64,000 nt of DNA from DATJLY01 sp035604615 (GTDB lineage Bacteria; Pseudomonadota; Alphaproteobacteria; ATCC43930; CGMCC-115725). The notes beneath the pieces are model-generated. The model made no database searches, was not told the DNA's origin, and saw nothing but the letters and a program-made list of their open reading frames with translations. Shown here piece by piece: positions 26,288 through 34,038 of the stretch. The position numbers and the translations under genes are program-made. Position 1 is the first letter of the stretch; each line of letters opens with the position of its first letter. The stretch lies in assembly GCA_035604615.1 (NCBI GenBank), contig DATNID010000044.1, positions 62,001 through 126,000 on the forward strand, given 5' to 3'.

Positions 26288-27406
26288 TCAAACGCGCAGC
26301 GCCTCTTCCGGCTTCGTGGCCGGCAAGCCCAGCGCGTCGGCGACCGCCGCATGGGTGATGCGGCCGGCGTGGATGTTGAGGCCGGCGCGGAGATGCGCGT
26401 CCTCGGCCAGCGCGCGGCGCCAGCCCTTGTCGGCCAGCGCCTCGATGAACGGCAGGGTCGCGTTGTTGAGACCGAATGTCGAGGTGCGCGCCACCGCGCC
26501 CGGCATGTTGGTGACGCAGTAATGGATCACGCCCTCCTCGACATAAGTGGGATCGGCGTGGGTGGTCGGGCGGCTGGTTTCGAAGCAGCCGCCCTGATCG
26601 ATCGAGATGTCGACCAGCACCGAGCCCGGCTTCATCTGCCGCACCATCGCGCGGGTGACCAGCTTGGGCGTCGCCGCGCCCGCCACCAGCACCGCGCCGA
26701 CGACGAGATCGGCGGCCAGCACCTCGCGCTCGATGTTTTCGAGCGTCGCGAACAGGGTATGAAGCTGCGAGCCGAACTGCATGTCGAGCTCGTAGAGGCG
26801 GCCGAGGCTCTTGTCGACCACGGTGACATAGGCCTCCATGCCCATCGCGACGCGCGCGGCGTTGGTGCCGGCGACGCCGCCGCCCAGGATCACCACCTTG
26901 GCCGCGCCGACGCCGGGCACGCCGCCCAAGAGGATGCCGAGCCCGCCCTGTTCCTTCTCCAGGCAATGCGCGCCGACCTGGATCGCCATGCGCCCCGCCA
27001 CCTCGCTCATCGGCGCCAGCAGCGGCAGCCCGCCCCTCGCGTCGGTCACGGTCTCGTAGGCGATGCAGGTGGCGCCGCTCTTCATCAGCCCCTCGGCCTG
27101 CGCCCGGTCGGCGGCGAGGTGGAGATAGGTGAACAGCACCTGGCCCGGGCGGAAGCGCGCGATCTCCTGCGGCTGCGGCTCCTTCACCTTGACGATCAAC
27201 TCGGCGGCGGCGAACACCTCGGCCGCGTTCGCCACGATGCGCCCGCCCGCCGCCTGGTAGGACGCGTCGTCGAAGCCGATGCCGGCGCCGGCGCCGCGCT
27301 CGACCACGATGTCGTGGCCGCGATGCTTCAATTCGCGCACGCTGCCGGGCACCAGGCCGACGCGGTATTCGTGTGTCTTCACTTCCCTGGGAACGCCGAT
27401 CAGCAT
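26288..27406 (-). CDS. ald: Alanine dehydrogenase
   Basis: NAD-dependent, reversible conversion of L-alanine to pyruvate and ammonium. The 372 residues match the family from MLIGVPREVKTHEYRVGLVP, through KVKEPQPQE and AYETVTDARGGLPLLAPMSE, to the nucleotide-binding VVILGGGVAGTNAARVAMGM and the DQGGCFETSRPTTH site. It directly follows the transaminase gene, sharing one base (TGATG), so the two are co-translated. Together they could recycle pyruvate: the transaminase makes alanine from pyruvate and an amine donor, and Ald regenerates pyruvate with release of ammonium. Confidence 0.96.
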   Translation of the reverse strand: MLIGVPREVKTHEYRVGLVPGSVRELKHRGHDIVVERGAGAGIGFDDASYQAAGGRIVANAAEVFAAAELIVKVKEPQPQEIARFRPGQVLFTYLHLAADRAQAEGLMKSGATCIAYETVTDARGGLPLLAPMSEVAGRMAIQVGAHCLEKEQGGLGILLGGVPGVGAAKVVILGGGVAGTNAARVAMGMEAYVTVVDKSLGRLYELDMQFGSQLHTLFATLENIEREVLAADLVVGAVLVAGAATPKLVTRAMVRQMKPGSVLVDISIDQGGCFETSRPTTHADPTYVEEGVIHYCVTNMPGAVARTSTFGLNNATLPFIEALADKGWRRALAEDAHLRAGLNIHAGRITHAAVADALGLPATKPEEALRV

Positions 27407-28743
27407 CAGGCGGCGGCCTTCAGCACGGCCCCGATCGTGCCGATCAGCTGGTCGATCTGGGCGCGCTCGATGACCAGCGGCGGCGACAACGCCAGGATGT
27501 CACCGGTCTGGCGCACCAGCACGCCGCGCTCGTAGCACGCGATGAACGCATCGTAGGCGCGCGCGCCCGGCTTGCCGGCGATGGGATCGAGCTCGATGCC
27601 GGCGACCAGGCCGATATTGCGCAGGTCGATCACGTGCGGCATTCCCTTGAGGCTGTGGACCGCGTCCTCCCAAGAGGCTTCGAGCCCCTTGGCGCGCGCG
27701 AACAGATCCTCGCGGCGATAGATGTCGAGCGTGGCCAGCGCCGCCGCCGCGGCCAGCGGATGGCCGGAATAGGTGTACCCGTGCGGCAGCTCGATCGCCA
27801 TCTCGGGCCCGGTCATGAAGGCGTCGTAGATGAACTTGCGCACGCCCACGCCCGCCATCGGCACGGTGCCGTTGGTGAGACCCTTGGCGCAGGTCACCAT
27901 GTCCGGGACGATGGCGAAGCGCTCGGAAGCGAAGCTCGCGCCGAGGCGCCCGAAGCCGGTGATGACCTCGTCGAAGATGAGCAGGATGCCGTGCCTGTCG
28001 CAGATCTGGCGCAGGCGCTCGAGATATCCCTTGGGCGGCACCAGCACGCCCGTGGAGCCCGCCATCGGCTCGACGATGACCGCGGCGATGGTCGAGGCGT
28101 CGTGGAGCTGGACGATGCGCTCGAGCTCGTCGGCGAGATGCGCGCCCCATTCGGGCTGGCCGCGCGAGAACGCCTGCTTGGCGCGGTCGTAAGTGTGCGG
28201 CAGGTGATCGACGCCGGGCAGCAGGCTGCCGAAGACGCGGCGCACCGCGACGATGCCGCCCACCGAGATGCCGCCGAATCCGACGCCGTGATAGCCGCGC
28301 TCGCGCCCGATGAGCCGCGTGCGCTGTCCCTCGCCCTTGGCGCGGTGATAGGCGATGGCGATCTTGAGCGCGGTGTCGACCGCCTCCGATCCCGAATTGG
28401 CGAAGAACACGTGATCGAGATCGCCGGGCAGCAGCGATGCCACGCGCGACGCCGCCTCGAACACAGCCGGATGGCCCATCTGGAAGGCGGGCGCGTAGTC
28501 GAGCGACAGCGCCTGGCGATGCACCGCCTCGGCGATCTCGGGCCGCGCGTGGCCGGCGTTGACGCACCACAATCCCGCGGTGCCGTCGAGAATGCGGCGC
28601 CCGTCGGCGCTGGTGTAGTGCATGCCCTCGGCCGCGACCAGCATGCGCGGGCGCGCCTTGAACTGGCGGTTGGCGGTGAACGGCATCCAGTAGGATTCGA
28701 GGTCGTTCGGCGCGAGGCCGGAATGCGGGACCTTGTCGTCCAT
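27406..28743 (-). CDS. Class III omega-aminotransferase (beta-alanine:pyruvate type)
   Basis: PLP enzyme of 445 residues. It has the substrate-site N-terminus ESYWMPFTANRQFKA, LDGTAGLWCVNAGHARPEIA, the cofactor region FFANSGSEAVDTALKIA, the Asp motif LLIFDEVITGFGR, and the PLP-lysine in TCAKGLTNGTVPM. The N-terminal 'YWMPFTANRQFK' pattern is characteristic of omega-amino acid:pyruvate transaminases, which use beta-alanine or related amines and make L-alanine. Adjacent alanine dehydrogenase supports the use of pyruvate as acceptor. The exact amine donor is unknown. A 52-codon membrane-peptide gene lies 15 bp upstream. Confidence 0.93.
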   Translation of the reverse strand: MDDKVPHSGLAPNDLESYWMPFTANRQFKARPRMLVAAEGMHYTSADGRRILDGTAGLWCVNAGHARPEIAEAVHRQALSLDYAPAFQMGHPAVFEAASRVASLLPGDLDHVFFANSGSEAVDTALKIAIAYHRAKGEGQRTRLIGRERGYHGVGFGGISVGGIVAVRRVFGSLLPGVDHLPHTYDRAKQAFSRGQPEWGAHLADELERIVQLHDASTIAAVIVEPMAGSTGVLVPPKGYLERLRQICDRHGILLIFDEVITGFGRLGASFASERFAIVPDMVTCAKGLTNGTVPMAGVGVRKFIYDAFMTGPEMAIELPHGYTYSGHPLAAAAALATLDIYRREDLFARAKGLEASWEDAVHSLKGMPHVIDLRNIGLVAGIELDPIAGKPGARAYDAFIACYERGVLVRQTGDILALSPPLVIERAQIDQLIGTIGAVLKAAA

Positions 28744-28758
28744 GGCCGCCGCCCGCGC

Positions 28759-28917
28759 CTAGCGCTGGCCGCTGCCGCCGCCGCCCTGGGCGGGCGGCGC
28801 CTGGGACGAGGATGCGGGCGCGGCGCTGGCGGGCGGCGTCTCGGGCGTGCCGTGGGGCAGGAGCGTGACCCCTGTCGCTATGGCAATGATGCCGATGATC
28901 GCCACCGCGAACCACAT
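28759..28917 (-). CDS. Small single-pass membrane protein (52 aa)
   Basis: A 52-residue peptide starting MWFAVAIIGIIAIATGVTLL, one membrane helix, then a Pro/Ala/Ser/Gln-rich tail ending in GGGGSGQR. GAGGAG lies at good spacing before the ATG. It precedes the omega-aminotransferase by 15 bp on the same strand, so it is likely the first gene of a three-gene unit. The tail is low-complexity, and no known family is recognised. Confidence 0.6.
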   Translation of the reverse strand: MWFAVAIIGIIAIATGVTLLPHGTPETPPASAAPASSSQAPPAQGGGGSGQR

Positions 28918-29008
28918 GCTCGGTCTCCTCGCTCTGTGCCGGGCGCGATGGTGCCTCCCGCCGCCCCCCTTCGGCAAGCCGCGATTGTGCCGGCGCAGGG
29001 ACTCGGGT

Positions 29009-29449
29009 ATGGACTTCATCCACATGCGCCGCCGCCTTGTCCTTCTCGGATCGCTCTCGCTCGCGATGGTGCGTCCGGCGCGGGCGCAATCCTTCCGGCT
29101 GGGCGCGATCACGGTCGAGTCGCCGTGGGCCAAGCCGTCGGTCACCGAGGCCGCGGCCATGTTCATGACCTTGCGCAACGACGGGCCGCGCGCCGACCGG
29201 CTGGTGGGCGGCGCCACGCCGGTCGCCGAGCGCGTCATCCTGCGCGAGCTCGACGGCTCGCCGCTCGAGTATTTCGACCTGCTGCCGCGCCGGCCGGTGA
29301 TGCTGCGCCCGGGGCGGCGCTACATCGCGCTCCGGGGTCTGAAGCGGCTCTTAGCGATCGACGACAGCTTCCCGCTGACCCTCCGCTTCGCCGAGGCGGG
29401 GCCGCTCGCGGTCACGGTGCTGGTGGCGGAAGGTCGCGAGGAGGAATAG
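29009..29449 (+). CDS. PCu(A)C-like periplasmic protein lacking copper ligands
   Basis: A 146-residue exported protein with a signal peptide (RRRLVLLGSLSLAMVRPARA). The domain follows the PCu(A)C copper-chaperone fold: ITVESPWAKPSVTEAAAMFM, TLRNDGPRADRLVGGATPVA, RPGRRYIALRGLKRLLAIDD and LTLRFAEAGPLAVTVLVAEG. The copper site of classic members uses a His-Met-His-Met set. Here the segment after AERV reads ILRELDGSPLEYFDLLPRR, with no histidine or methionine. It may therefore bind no copper or have another role. ATG 29024 is an alternative start. Confidence 0.8.
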   Translation: MDFIHMRRRLVLLGSLSLAMVRPARAQSFRLGAITVESPWAKPSVTEAAAMFMTLRNDGPRADRLVGGATPVAERVILRELDGSPLEYFDLLPRRPVMLRPGRRYIALRGLKRLLAIDDSFPLTLRFAEAGPLAVTVLVAEGREEE

Positions 29450-29454
29450 TGCCA

Positions 29455-29550
29455 CCGTCCAACAGCCGCGCCACGTGCGCGGCGAGCGGCAGCGAGGCGG
29501 TGATTCCCGGCGACTCGATGCCGTAGAGATTGACCAGCCCCGGCAAGCCG
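29455..29550 (-). pseudogene. Displaced 3'-end fragment of the lhgO-like gene
   Basis: About 97 bp are nearly identical (about four differences) to the 3' end of the LhgO-like gene at 30997-31093. The read-through peptide, GLVNLYGIESPGITASLPLA, equals the C-terminal region of the intact protein. It has no start and lies just after the stop of the alpha/beta hydrolase gene, so that gene is bracketed by two copies of the same 3' end. Confidence 0.85.
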
Positions 29551-30660
29551 TCATTGCGGCGCATTGGACACCGGCGGCAGGGCGGACATGAATTTCACCA
29601 GATACGGCTTCCAAATTGCCGCGTAATAATGGGTGAAATGTCCGTGCGTGCCCTTGCCATAGGGCGTCAGCACGTAGGTGCCGTGCGCGATCTTCTTGAA
29701 GGCGCGTTCGACCGTGCCGAGCGTCGGCGGATCCGCAACATCCTCGACATTGTTGATCAGCATGACATGCGCTCTGATCTTCGGCAGATCGGCCTCGGGG
29801 CTGTAGTCGTAGATCGACTCGATCTCGTAGAGCGTGTTGTTGGCGTCGCCGCTTTTCATCGACGCCGCAAGGCGCTTGTCGTAGAGCGCCTTCGCCGCTG
29901 CCATCGTCGGCGCTTCTTCCTGAACGCGCACCGGGCTCTCGGTCGCGTCGTTGCCGGCCGCGGCGTACATGTAGAGCGTCGGGTTCTTGTCGTAGTCGCC
30001 GTTGTTCCACGCGGGATCGTGGCGGATGAGCTCCGCGGCGGCGTGGCGCCCCATGTAGTTGCGCCCGCTGATCTCGACCGGCTGGCACGACATCCCGACC
30101 GTGCCGTCCATCAAATCCGGATACCATTCGGCCCACAGAAACTGCTGCATGCAGCCGAGCGAGCTGCCGATGATCAGGCGCAAATGGGCGACCTTCAGCC
30201 CGTCCGTGACCAGAAGGTGCGTCAGGTCGACCATGTCGTGGTAGCGGTAATGCGGGAAGCGGCCCTTGAGGCCGTCGGACGGTTTCGACGAGCCGCCACG
30301 GCCCAGCGCGTCGGGCATGATGATGTAAAATCTCGCCGGGTCGAGCGGCTGGCCCGGCTTGAACAATTCGTCGGCCAGCGTCGGCCGAAACCAGTTGGCG
30401 CCGGTCCCGGTGTTGCCCTGCAACAGCAGCACGGCGTTGACCACCTCGCCTGCCGCATTCCGTTTTGCCGCGCCGATGGTGCGGTAATGCAATTTGACCT
30501 CGGGGAGGCTCTCGCCGCCGACGAATTTGTAGTCGTGGACGGCGTAATCGCCGTCCTGATATCCGGGCCAGTTGGTGTTCGGCTTGCTAGCCTCTTCTTG
30601 CCCGAGCGCAGGAAACGCGACGGCCAGAATGAATATCCCGATCAAAGTACGGACGAACAT
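29551..30660 (-). CDS. Exported alpha/beta hydrolase, homoserine acetyltransferase-like
   Basis: A 369-residue protein with a signal peptide (MFVRTLIGIFILAVAFPALG) and an alpha/beta-hydrolase fold related to MetX. It shows VKLHYRTIGAA early, LLLQGNTGTGANWF, the nucleophile elbow IIGSSLGCMQQF (Ser), LINNVEDVADP (acid region) and a C-terminal GTHGHFTHYYAAIW holding the histidine. Export argues against a role in methionine synthesis and suggests a periplasmic esterase or acyltransferase. GGGAGGGAAG precedes the ATG. It lies between the intact LhgO-like gene and a displaced copy of that gene's 3' end, suggesting acquisition by insertion. Confidence 0.85.
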   Translation of the reverse strand: MFVRTLIGIFILAVAFPALGQEEASKPNTNWPGYQDGDYAVHDYKFVGGESLPEVKLHYRTIGAAKRNAAGEVVNAVLLLQGNTGTGANWFRPTLADELFKPGQPLDPARFYIIMPDALGRGGSSKPSDGLKGRFPHYRYHDMVDLTHLLVTDGLKVAHLRLIIGSSLGCMQQFLWAEWYPDLMDGTVGMSCQPVEISGRNYMGRHAAAELIRHDPAWNNGDYDKNPTLYMYAAAGNDATESPVRVQEEAPTMAAAKALYDKRLAASMKSGDANNTLYEIESIYDYSPEADLPKIRAHVMLINNVEDVADPPTLGTVERAFKKIAHGTYVLTPYGKGTHGHFTHYYAAIWKPYLVKFMSALPPVSNAPQ

Positions 30661-30986
30661 TCGCTTCCCTCCCATCGCATTTAGGCCTTCGCGTGCCCCT
30701 GACCCGTGCCAGTCGAAAAGCTTGCCCGCGCCGGTCGGGCTGATATCGCCGCTCACCACCTTGGAGCCGCGCAGGCGGACGAAAAGCGTGCGGACGGCCT
30801 CAAATTACCAAAATGGGTCAGGTCGCGCGGTTCGGCAAGCGTTCGGTGAACGGCGGAAATGGGTCGGAAGCTACCGACTCAGATTCGGCAGTGTGTGTCC
30901 GCTTCCCCTTATGTCGCGACCATAAGCAGACAGTCGGCTCTCGGCCAGAAGCGGCCACGATAGGGCACGCTTTATGGGTTTTGACC
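30661..30986. other. 326-bp intergenic region without a recognised gene
   Basis: Contains the upstream region of the alpha/beta hydrolase gene and, next to the LhgO-like stop, sequence with no homology recognised by eye. No tRNA, hairpin with U-run or small gene was seen. It is part of the segment that separates the two lhgO 3' ends. Confidence 0.6.
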
Positions 30987-32099
30987 CTAGGGTCCGCCGT
31001 CCAACAGCCGCGCCACATGCGCGGCGAGCGGCAGCGAGGCGGTGATGCCCGGCGACTCGATGCCGTAGAGATTGACCAGCCCGGGCACGCCGTGCTCTTG
31101 CGGTCCCTGGATCGCGAAGTCGGCGGCGGCCTCGTGCGGACCGTTGATCTTGGGGCGGATGCCGGCATAGCCCGGCTGCAGCGCGCCGTCCTTCAAGCCC
31201 GGCCAATATGTCCGGATCGCTTCGTAGAAGCGCTCGCCCCGGCGCGGATCGACGCGATAGTCGATGCCGTCGATCCATTCCGTGTCGGGGCCGAAGCGCG
31301 CCTGGCCGCCGAGATCGAGCGTCAGATGGACGCCCAGCCCGGCCGCCTCCGGCACCGGGTAGACCAGGCGACGGAACGGCGCGCGGCTGGAAAGGGTGAA
31401 ATAGACGCCGCGGCAGTAATGGTCGCGCGGCACGGTCTCCGGCGGGATGCCGGCGATGCGGCGCGCAAGCGCGGGCGCCTCGAGCCCGGCGCTGTTCACC
31501 AGCAGCGCGCAGTCGAGCGCCATCGCCTCGTCGCCGCCGACCTCGAGGCTGAAACCCGTCGGCGTAACGCGGCCCCCCAGCACCGGCGCGCGCAGCGCGA
31601 TGGTCGCGCCCGCCGCCTCGGCGTCGCCCTCGTAGGCCAGCATCAGGGCGTGGCTGTCGACGATCCCGGTCGAGGGCGAATGGAACGCGGCAAGGCAGGC
31701 GAGTTCCGGCTCGAGCGCCTTCGCCTCGTTGCCGCCGAGCCAGGCGAGATCGCGCACGCCGTTGGCCTCGGCCCGCTCGATGACGCCGCGCAGCACCGGG
31801 ACCTCGTGCTCGGCGCAGGCGACCACCAGCTTGCCGAGGCGCCGATGCGGCACGCCGCGCGCGGCGCAATAGTCATAAAGAAGCGCCTTGCCGGCGACGC
31901 AGTAGCGCGCCTTGAGGCTGCCCTTGGGGTAATAGAGGCCGGCATGGATCACTTCGCTGCTGCGCGAGGAGGTGTGCTGGCCGATCCAGCGCTCCTGCTC
32001 CAGCACCAAGACCTCGTGCCCGGCCAAGGCCAGCGCGCGGGCGACCGCCAGTCCGACGATGCCGGCGCCGACGACGACGCATTCGACCGCTTCCGCCAT
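30987..32099 (-). CDS. FAD-dependent oxidoreductase, L-2-hydroxyglutarate oxidase-like
   Basis: DAO-family flavoprotein of 370 residues. The N-terminal ECVVVGAGIVGLAVARALAL is the FAD-binding GxGxxG, followed by SSRSSEVIHAGLYYPKGSLK, a signature of LhgO/L2HGDH enzymes. Later segments include DHYCRGVYFTLSSRAPFRRL, GVHLTLDLGGQARFGPD and GYAGIRPKINGP. Known members oxidise L-2-hydroxyglutarate to 2-oxoglutarate, linked to the quinone pool or oxygen. The ATG at 32099 follows GGGGAGGAT. A hairpin with a U-run lies about 30 bp upstream, inside the presumed leader. A copy of its last ~97 bp also occurs 1.4 kb downstream. Confidence 0.88.
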   Translation of the reverse strand: MAEAVECVVVGAGIVGLAVARALALAGHEVLVLEQERWIGQHTSSRSSEVIHAGLYYPKGSLKARYCVAGKALLYDYCAARGVPHRRLGKLVVACAEHEVPVLRGVIERAEANGVRDLAWLGGNEAKALEPELACLAAFHSPSTGIVDSHALMLAYEGDAEAAGATIALRAPVLGGRVTPTGFSLEVGGDEAMALDCALLVNSAGLEAPALARRIAGIPPETVPRDHYCRGVYFTLSSRAPFRRLVYPVPEAAGLGVHLTLDLGGQARFGPDTEWIDGIDYRVDPRRGERFYEAIRTYWPGLKDGALQPGYAGIRPKINGPHEAAADFAIQGPQEHGVPGLVNLYGIESPGITASLPLAAHVARLLDGGP

Positions 32100-32127
32100 G
32101 GCGCGATCCTCCCCGATCGGCAGCGCG

Positions 32128-32154
32128 AAAAAAAGCCCCGCCAAGATGGCGGGG
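32128..32154 (-). terminator. Intrinsic-terminator-like hairpin in the leader of the LhgO-like gene
   Basis: On the minus strand, stem CCCCGCC/GGCGGGG with a 5-nt loop is followed by C and seven U residues, only about 30 nt before the start codon. No gene lies upstream on that strand for it to end, so transcription attenuation is possible. Confidence 0.7.
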
Positions 32155-32334
32155 CCAGGCTACAGGGAGGAAAATCACGCAGGTCACCGCGTGCATTAAG
32201 GTTACGGGCCGGACCCCGCATCGGATCACCGCGCGCTTACCATGAACGAAACTATAAAAGTCGTAGCGATAAGCTAGAAGCGCGCACGCCGCGATATTGC
32301 AACCGGTCTGGGGTTGCGCCACAGTCGAAAGACG

Positions 32335-33054
32335 ATGACCGGGGGTGCGCACATACTTTTGGTGGACGACCAAAGGGACCTGTCCGAGATCGTCCAGCCC
32401 TATTTGACGAGCGAAGGCTACCGGGTGAGCGCCGCCGCCGACGGCGCCGCGATGCGCCGCGTCATGGCGCAAGGGCCGGTCGATCTCGTGATCCTCGACT
32501 TGAAGCAAAGCGGCGAGGACGGGTTGGCCTTGGCGCGCGCGCTGCGCGAGGAGTCCAACGTCGGCATCATCATCCTCACCGGCCATGCCGAGACGGTGGA
32601 CCGCATCATCGGGCTCGAGATGGGCGCCGACGACTACCTGGCCAAGCCGTTCCACCTGCGCGAGCTGCTGGCGCGGGTGAAGAGCGTGATGCGCCGGGTC
32701 GCGGGCGCCGGCAACGGCAAGCCCGCGCCGGGCCGCGCCGCCGCGAGCTTCGCCGGCTGGCGCCTCGATCTCGCGACGCGCGGGCTCACGTCGCCGGCGG
32801 GCGAGGAGGTGCGGCTCACCACCGGCGAGTTCGACCTGCTCGCCGCTTTCGTCACCAACCCCAACCAGGTGCTGAACCGCGACCGGCTGCTCGATCTCGC
32901 GCGCAACCGCGAGGCGGGGCCGTTCGACCGCACCATCGACGTCCAGGTCGGCCGCCTGCGCCGCAAGCTCGAGCCCGACCCGCTCAATCCGACCATGATC
33001 AAGACCGTGCGCGGCACCGGCTACATCTTCACCCCGCCGGTCGAGCTGGCGTGA
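32335..33054 (+). CDS. OmpR/PhoB-family response regulator (orphan)
   Basis: A 239-residue two-component regulator. The receiver domain (about 5-120) has the acidic pair in ILLVDDQRDLSE, the phosphoacceptor Asp in LVILDLKQSGEDGL, Thr in IILTGHAE and Lys in DYLAKPFHLRELL. The C-terminal winged helix shows LTTGEFDLLAAFVTNPNQVL, DRTIDVQVGRLRRKLEPDP and IKTVRGTGYIF. The ATG at 32335 is preferred over a TTG seven codons upstream. No histidine kinase gene is adjacent. It is divergent from the LhgO-like gene, and a regulatory link is possible but unproven. Confidence 0.93.
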   Translation: MTGGAHILLVDDQRDLSEIVQPYLTSEGYRVSAAADGAAMRRVMAQGPVDLVILDLKQSGEDGLALARALREESNVGIIILTGHAETVDRIIGLEMGADDYLAKPFHLRELLARVKSVMRRVAGAGNGKPAPGRAAASFAGWRLDLATRGLTSPAGEEVRLTTGEFDLLAAFVTNPNQVLNRDRLLDLARNREAGPFDRTIDVQVGRLRRKLEPDPLNPTMIKTVRGTGYIFTPPVELA

Positions 33055-33096
33055 GCGGGACCGGCATGGTGCGTTTCAACCGGTGTGATAGCGCCC

Positions 33097-33942
33097 TCAG
33101 TAGGGTTCGACCTCGCCCTCGATCGTCGTGCGCAGCAGCAGGCGGCGCTCGGCGGATGAGAAATCCGTGCGCGCGTGCATCGAGCAGCGATTGTCCCACA
33201 CCAGCAGGTCGCCCGGCCGCCATTCGTGCTCGTAAACCCATTCGCGGTTCTCGGCATGGTCGAAGGTCTGGGCCAGCAGACGGTCGCTTTCGTCCTGCGG
33301 CAGGTCGACGATGCGCTCGGTCATCAGCCGGTTGACATAGACCGCCTTGCGGCCGGTGTCCTCGTGGGTGCGGAACACCGGATGCACCGATTCGGCGAAG
33401 GCGGGCGTGCCCTTGCCGTCGCCCTTCTGCACCGAGCCGTAATTGTAGTGGTGGAACGCCTTGCGCCCCTCGAGACGCTGGCGCAGCGCCGCCGGCATGG
33501 TGTCGTAGGCGGTGGTGCAGTTGGCGAAGAGCGTGTTGCCGCCCGAGGACGGCACCTCGACCGAATAGAGGCAGGTGCCCTTGTGCGGCACCTTGGCGTG
33601 CAGCATGTCGTGGTGGAACATCATCTCGCCGTCGGGCAGCGAGCCGATGGGCTCGCCGTTCTCGCGGATGTTCGAGATCAGCATGACGTCGTCGAGGAGG
33701 CGCCCATAGCCCGGCGGGCGGAATTCCTTGGGCCGCGCCAGCGCGCCGATCCTCCCGAAATAACCGGTGACGCCCAGCAGGTCTTCCTGGCTCAGATCCT
33801 GGCCGCGGAACACGAGCACGACCGCGTCGAGCCAGATGCGGCGCAATTCGGCGATCGTCTCCGCGTCGGCCGCGCGGCGCAGATCGATGCCCTCGATTTG
33901 GGCGCCGATGTGGCGGGTCAGCGGAATTACGGCGAGGGCCAT
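33097..33942 (-). CDS. TauD/TfdA-family 2-oxoglutarate/Fe(II) dioxygenase
   Basis: A 281-residue oxygenase with the family N-terminus IPLTRHIGAQIEGIDLRRA, AVVLVFRGQDLSQEDLLGVT, the first iron ligands in MFHHDMLH (His-x-Asp) and the distal His in NRCSMHARTDF with a following Arg (RRLLLRTTIEG) for 2-oxoglutarate. It would hydroxylate a small substrate such as a sulfonate, aryloxyalkanoate or amino acid derivative, using 2-oxoglutarate and oxygen. GGAGGAG precedes the ATG. It is divergent from the VOC dioxygenase gene. The substrate is not predictable. Confidence 0.92.
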   Translation of the reverse strand: MALAVIPLTRHIGAQIEGIDLRRAADAETIAELRRIWLDAVVLVFRGQDLSQEDLLGVTGYFGRIGALARPKEFRPPGYGRLLDDVMLISNIRENGEPIGSLPDGEMMFHHDMLHAKVPHKGTCLYSVEVPSSGGNTLFANCTTAYDTMPAALRQRLEGRKAFHHYNYGSVQKGDGKGTPAFAESVHPVFRTHEDTGRKAVYVNRLMTERIVDLPQDESDRLLAQTFDHAENREWVYEHEWRPGDLLVWDNRCSMHARTDFSSAERRLLLRTTIEGEVEPY

Positions 33943-34038
33943 GAGACTCCTCCAAGGGTGGAGCGTCTTGCCACGACGGGCGGCACGGCTCACTCTAGGG
34001 CCTGGAATTCTGGTCCGCCAGGACGAGGGAGCAACGCC

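Noticed and set aside
30813..33335. 840-codon plus-strand open frame spanning the LhgO-like gene and response regulator
   Set aside because: It crosses two well-identified genes in other frames and shows no domain. It is antisense shadow coding.
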